A stretch of DNA of 64,000 nucleotides from the NCBI RefSeq assembly GCF_036347055.1, contig NZ_CP108882.1:558001-622000 (forward strand), written 5' to 3'. The stretch is from Streptomyces sp. NBC_00820 (GTDB lineage Bacteria > Actinomycetota > Actinomycetes > Streptomycetales > Streptomycetaceae). Both the position numbers and the translations under genes were made by a program. Shown here piece by piece: positions 63,295 to 64,000 of the stretch. Numbering within the stretch: position 1 is the stretch's first letter; the number at the start of each line of letters is the position of its first letter. The notes below the pieces were generated by a model. That model was not told the DNA's origin and ran no database searches. It was given only the letters and a program-made list of their open reading frames with translations.

Positions 63295-64000
63295 CGCTGT
63301 CCTCCGCGGCGGCGCCCGCGCCGCCGACCGCGCCCGATGTCCTGCTGCGGTGCCAGGAGCTGGTGCGTCCCGCGCTGCGGGACGCGGTGAAGCGCCTGCA
63401 TCCGTGGACGGCCGAGATGGCCGCGTACTCCTTCGGCTGGTGCGAAGTCGGGGGCGCGCCCGCGTCCTTGGGCGGTGGCAAGGGCGTGCGGCAGGCGCTC
63501 GCGCTGCTCGGCGCCGAGGCGGTGGGCGCGGACGCGCACACCGGTGTGCCCGCGGCGGTCGCGGTGGAGCTGGTGCACGCCTTCTCGCTGCTGCACGACG
63601 ACATCATGGACGGCGACACGGTCCGGCGCGGACGCCCCGCCGTGTGGCGGGCGTACGGCACGGGCCCGGCGGTCCTCGCCGGTGACGCCCTGTTCGCGCT
63701 GGCCGTCGAGAGCCTCGCCGCCGCGCCGGGCGGACCCGGCGCCCTGCGGCTGCTCTCCGCCGCGCTATCCGACCTGGTGCGCGGGCAGGCCGACGACCTG
63801 CTGTTCGCCGCACGGCCCTGGGCGGGGCCGCAGCGCGTGACACCCGAGGAGTACCGGGCGATGGCCGAGCGCAAGACGGGCGCTCTGCTGGGGTGCGCCC
63901 TCGCCCTCGGGGCCGCGCTGGGCGGCGCCCCCTCCCCCGTGACCGGCGCGCTGGACCGGGCCGGACGGCATCTCGGCATCGCCTTCCAGATGGTCGACGA
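63291..64000 (+). CDS. Polyprenyl diphosphate synthase (partial, 3' end outside window)
   Basis: GTG 63291 overlaps the TPR stop; 236 codons are present. The all-helical trans-isoprenyl diphosphate synthase fold is shown by GGKGVRQALALLGAEAVGAD (usually GGKRxRP), VELVHAFSLLHDDIMDGDTV with the first Asp-rich motif DDIMD, RRGRPAVWRAYGTGPAVLAG and AERKTGALLGCALALGAALG. The second DDxxD motif begins at the window end (AFQMVDD). It condenses IPP with allylic diphosphates, giving geranylgeranyl or longer products for carotenoid, terpenoid, hopanoid or quinone paths. Small residues before DDIMD and the following genes would be needed to predict chain length and pathway. Confidence 0.93.
   Translation, partial: MTLSSAAAPAPPTAPDVLLRCQELVRPALRDAVKRLHPWTAEMAAYSFGWCEVGGAPASLGGGKGVRQALALLGAEAVGADAHTGVPAAVAVELVHAFSLLHDDIMDGDTVRRGRPAVWRAYGTGPAVLAGDALFALAVESLAAAPGGPGALRLLSAALSDLVRGQADDLLFAARPWAGPQRVTPEEYRAMAERKTGALLGCALALGAALGGAPSPVTGALDRAGRHLGIAFQMVD

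Overview
The window is a very GC-rich, gene-dense piece of an actinobacterial chromosome, almost certainly Streptomyces. Supporting signs are the strong G/C third-position bias, frequent GTG starts, long antisense shadow frames, many secreted hydrolases with Sec-type signal peptides, a SigB/SigF-type sigma factor, RsbW-like ATPases, an ANTAR protein and a GlgE glycogen/trehalose cluster. I see no tRNA, rRNA, CRISPR array, insertion sequence or prophage.

Layout. 1-6.2 kb: tail of a GH64 beta-1,3-glucanase, a secreted M4 metalloprotease with accessory C-terminal domains, a decayed patch holding an ArsR-type regulator remnant and a metallo-beta-lactamase-fold remnant, a metallophosphoesterase and a luciferase-like oxidoreductase. 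6.2-15.1 kb: TauD-type dioxygenase, a free-standing LigD 3'-phosphoesterase domain, a DoxX/peroxiredoxin pair, an 8-bp tandem repeat, a cationic SH3 secreted protein, an HTH-membrane protein, an ATP-dependent DNA ligase, an NLP (necrosis-inducing-like) secreted protein, a stand-alone HemC and a conserved hypothetical. 15.2-20.1 kb: MarR-ABC exporter operon with a clear palindromic operator, SigF-family sigma factor, ANTAR protein, glyoxalase-like protein. 20.2-30.9 kb: glycogen/trehalose block, with glgX plus a degenerate RsbW-like gene diverging from a DUF5133 gene and glgE-treS-pep2-glgB. Together these interconvert trehalose, maltose 1-phosphate and branched alpha-glucan.

31-48.5 kb: acyl-CoA synthetase-like enzyme, RsbW-like ATPase, type II NADH dehydrogenase, a 33-aa small protein, FUSC membrane protein, an intrinsic terminator with a possible short transcript, a cNMP-binding protein, MFS exporter, divergent LysE exporter/LysG-type regulator, TetR regulator, saccharopine dehydrogenase-like enzyme, secreted M1 aminopeptidase, DUF488 protein, FAD dehydrogenase and a TetR regulator with its own operator. 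48.6-56.2 kb: AlkB-like protein, MBL-fold hydrolase, two unrecognised genes, a tandem-domain universal stress protein, and a translationally coupled three-gene operon. That operon encodes a receiver/thioredoxin-like/thioredoxin-reductase-like fusion, a cNMP-binding histidine kinase and a UBP-type zinc finger, and is the best candidate for an under-described signalling system here. 56.2-64 kb: GDSL esterase, second M4 protease, serine beta-lactamase-like hydrolase, AIM24 protein, then a TPR protein overlapping a polyprenyl diphosphate synthase that runs off the end, preceded by a striking inverted-repeat operator.

Starts were picked from visible Shine-Dalgarno sequences, overlaps with upstream stops and family N-termini. 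Family calls come from recognised motifs, not from database searches.
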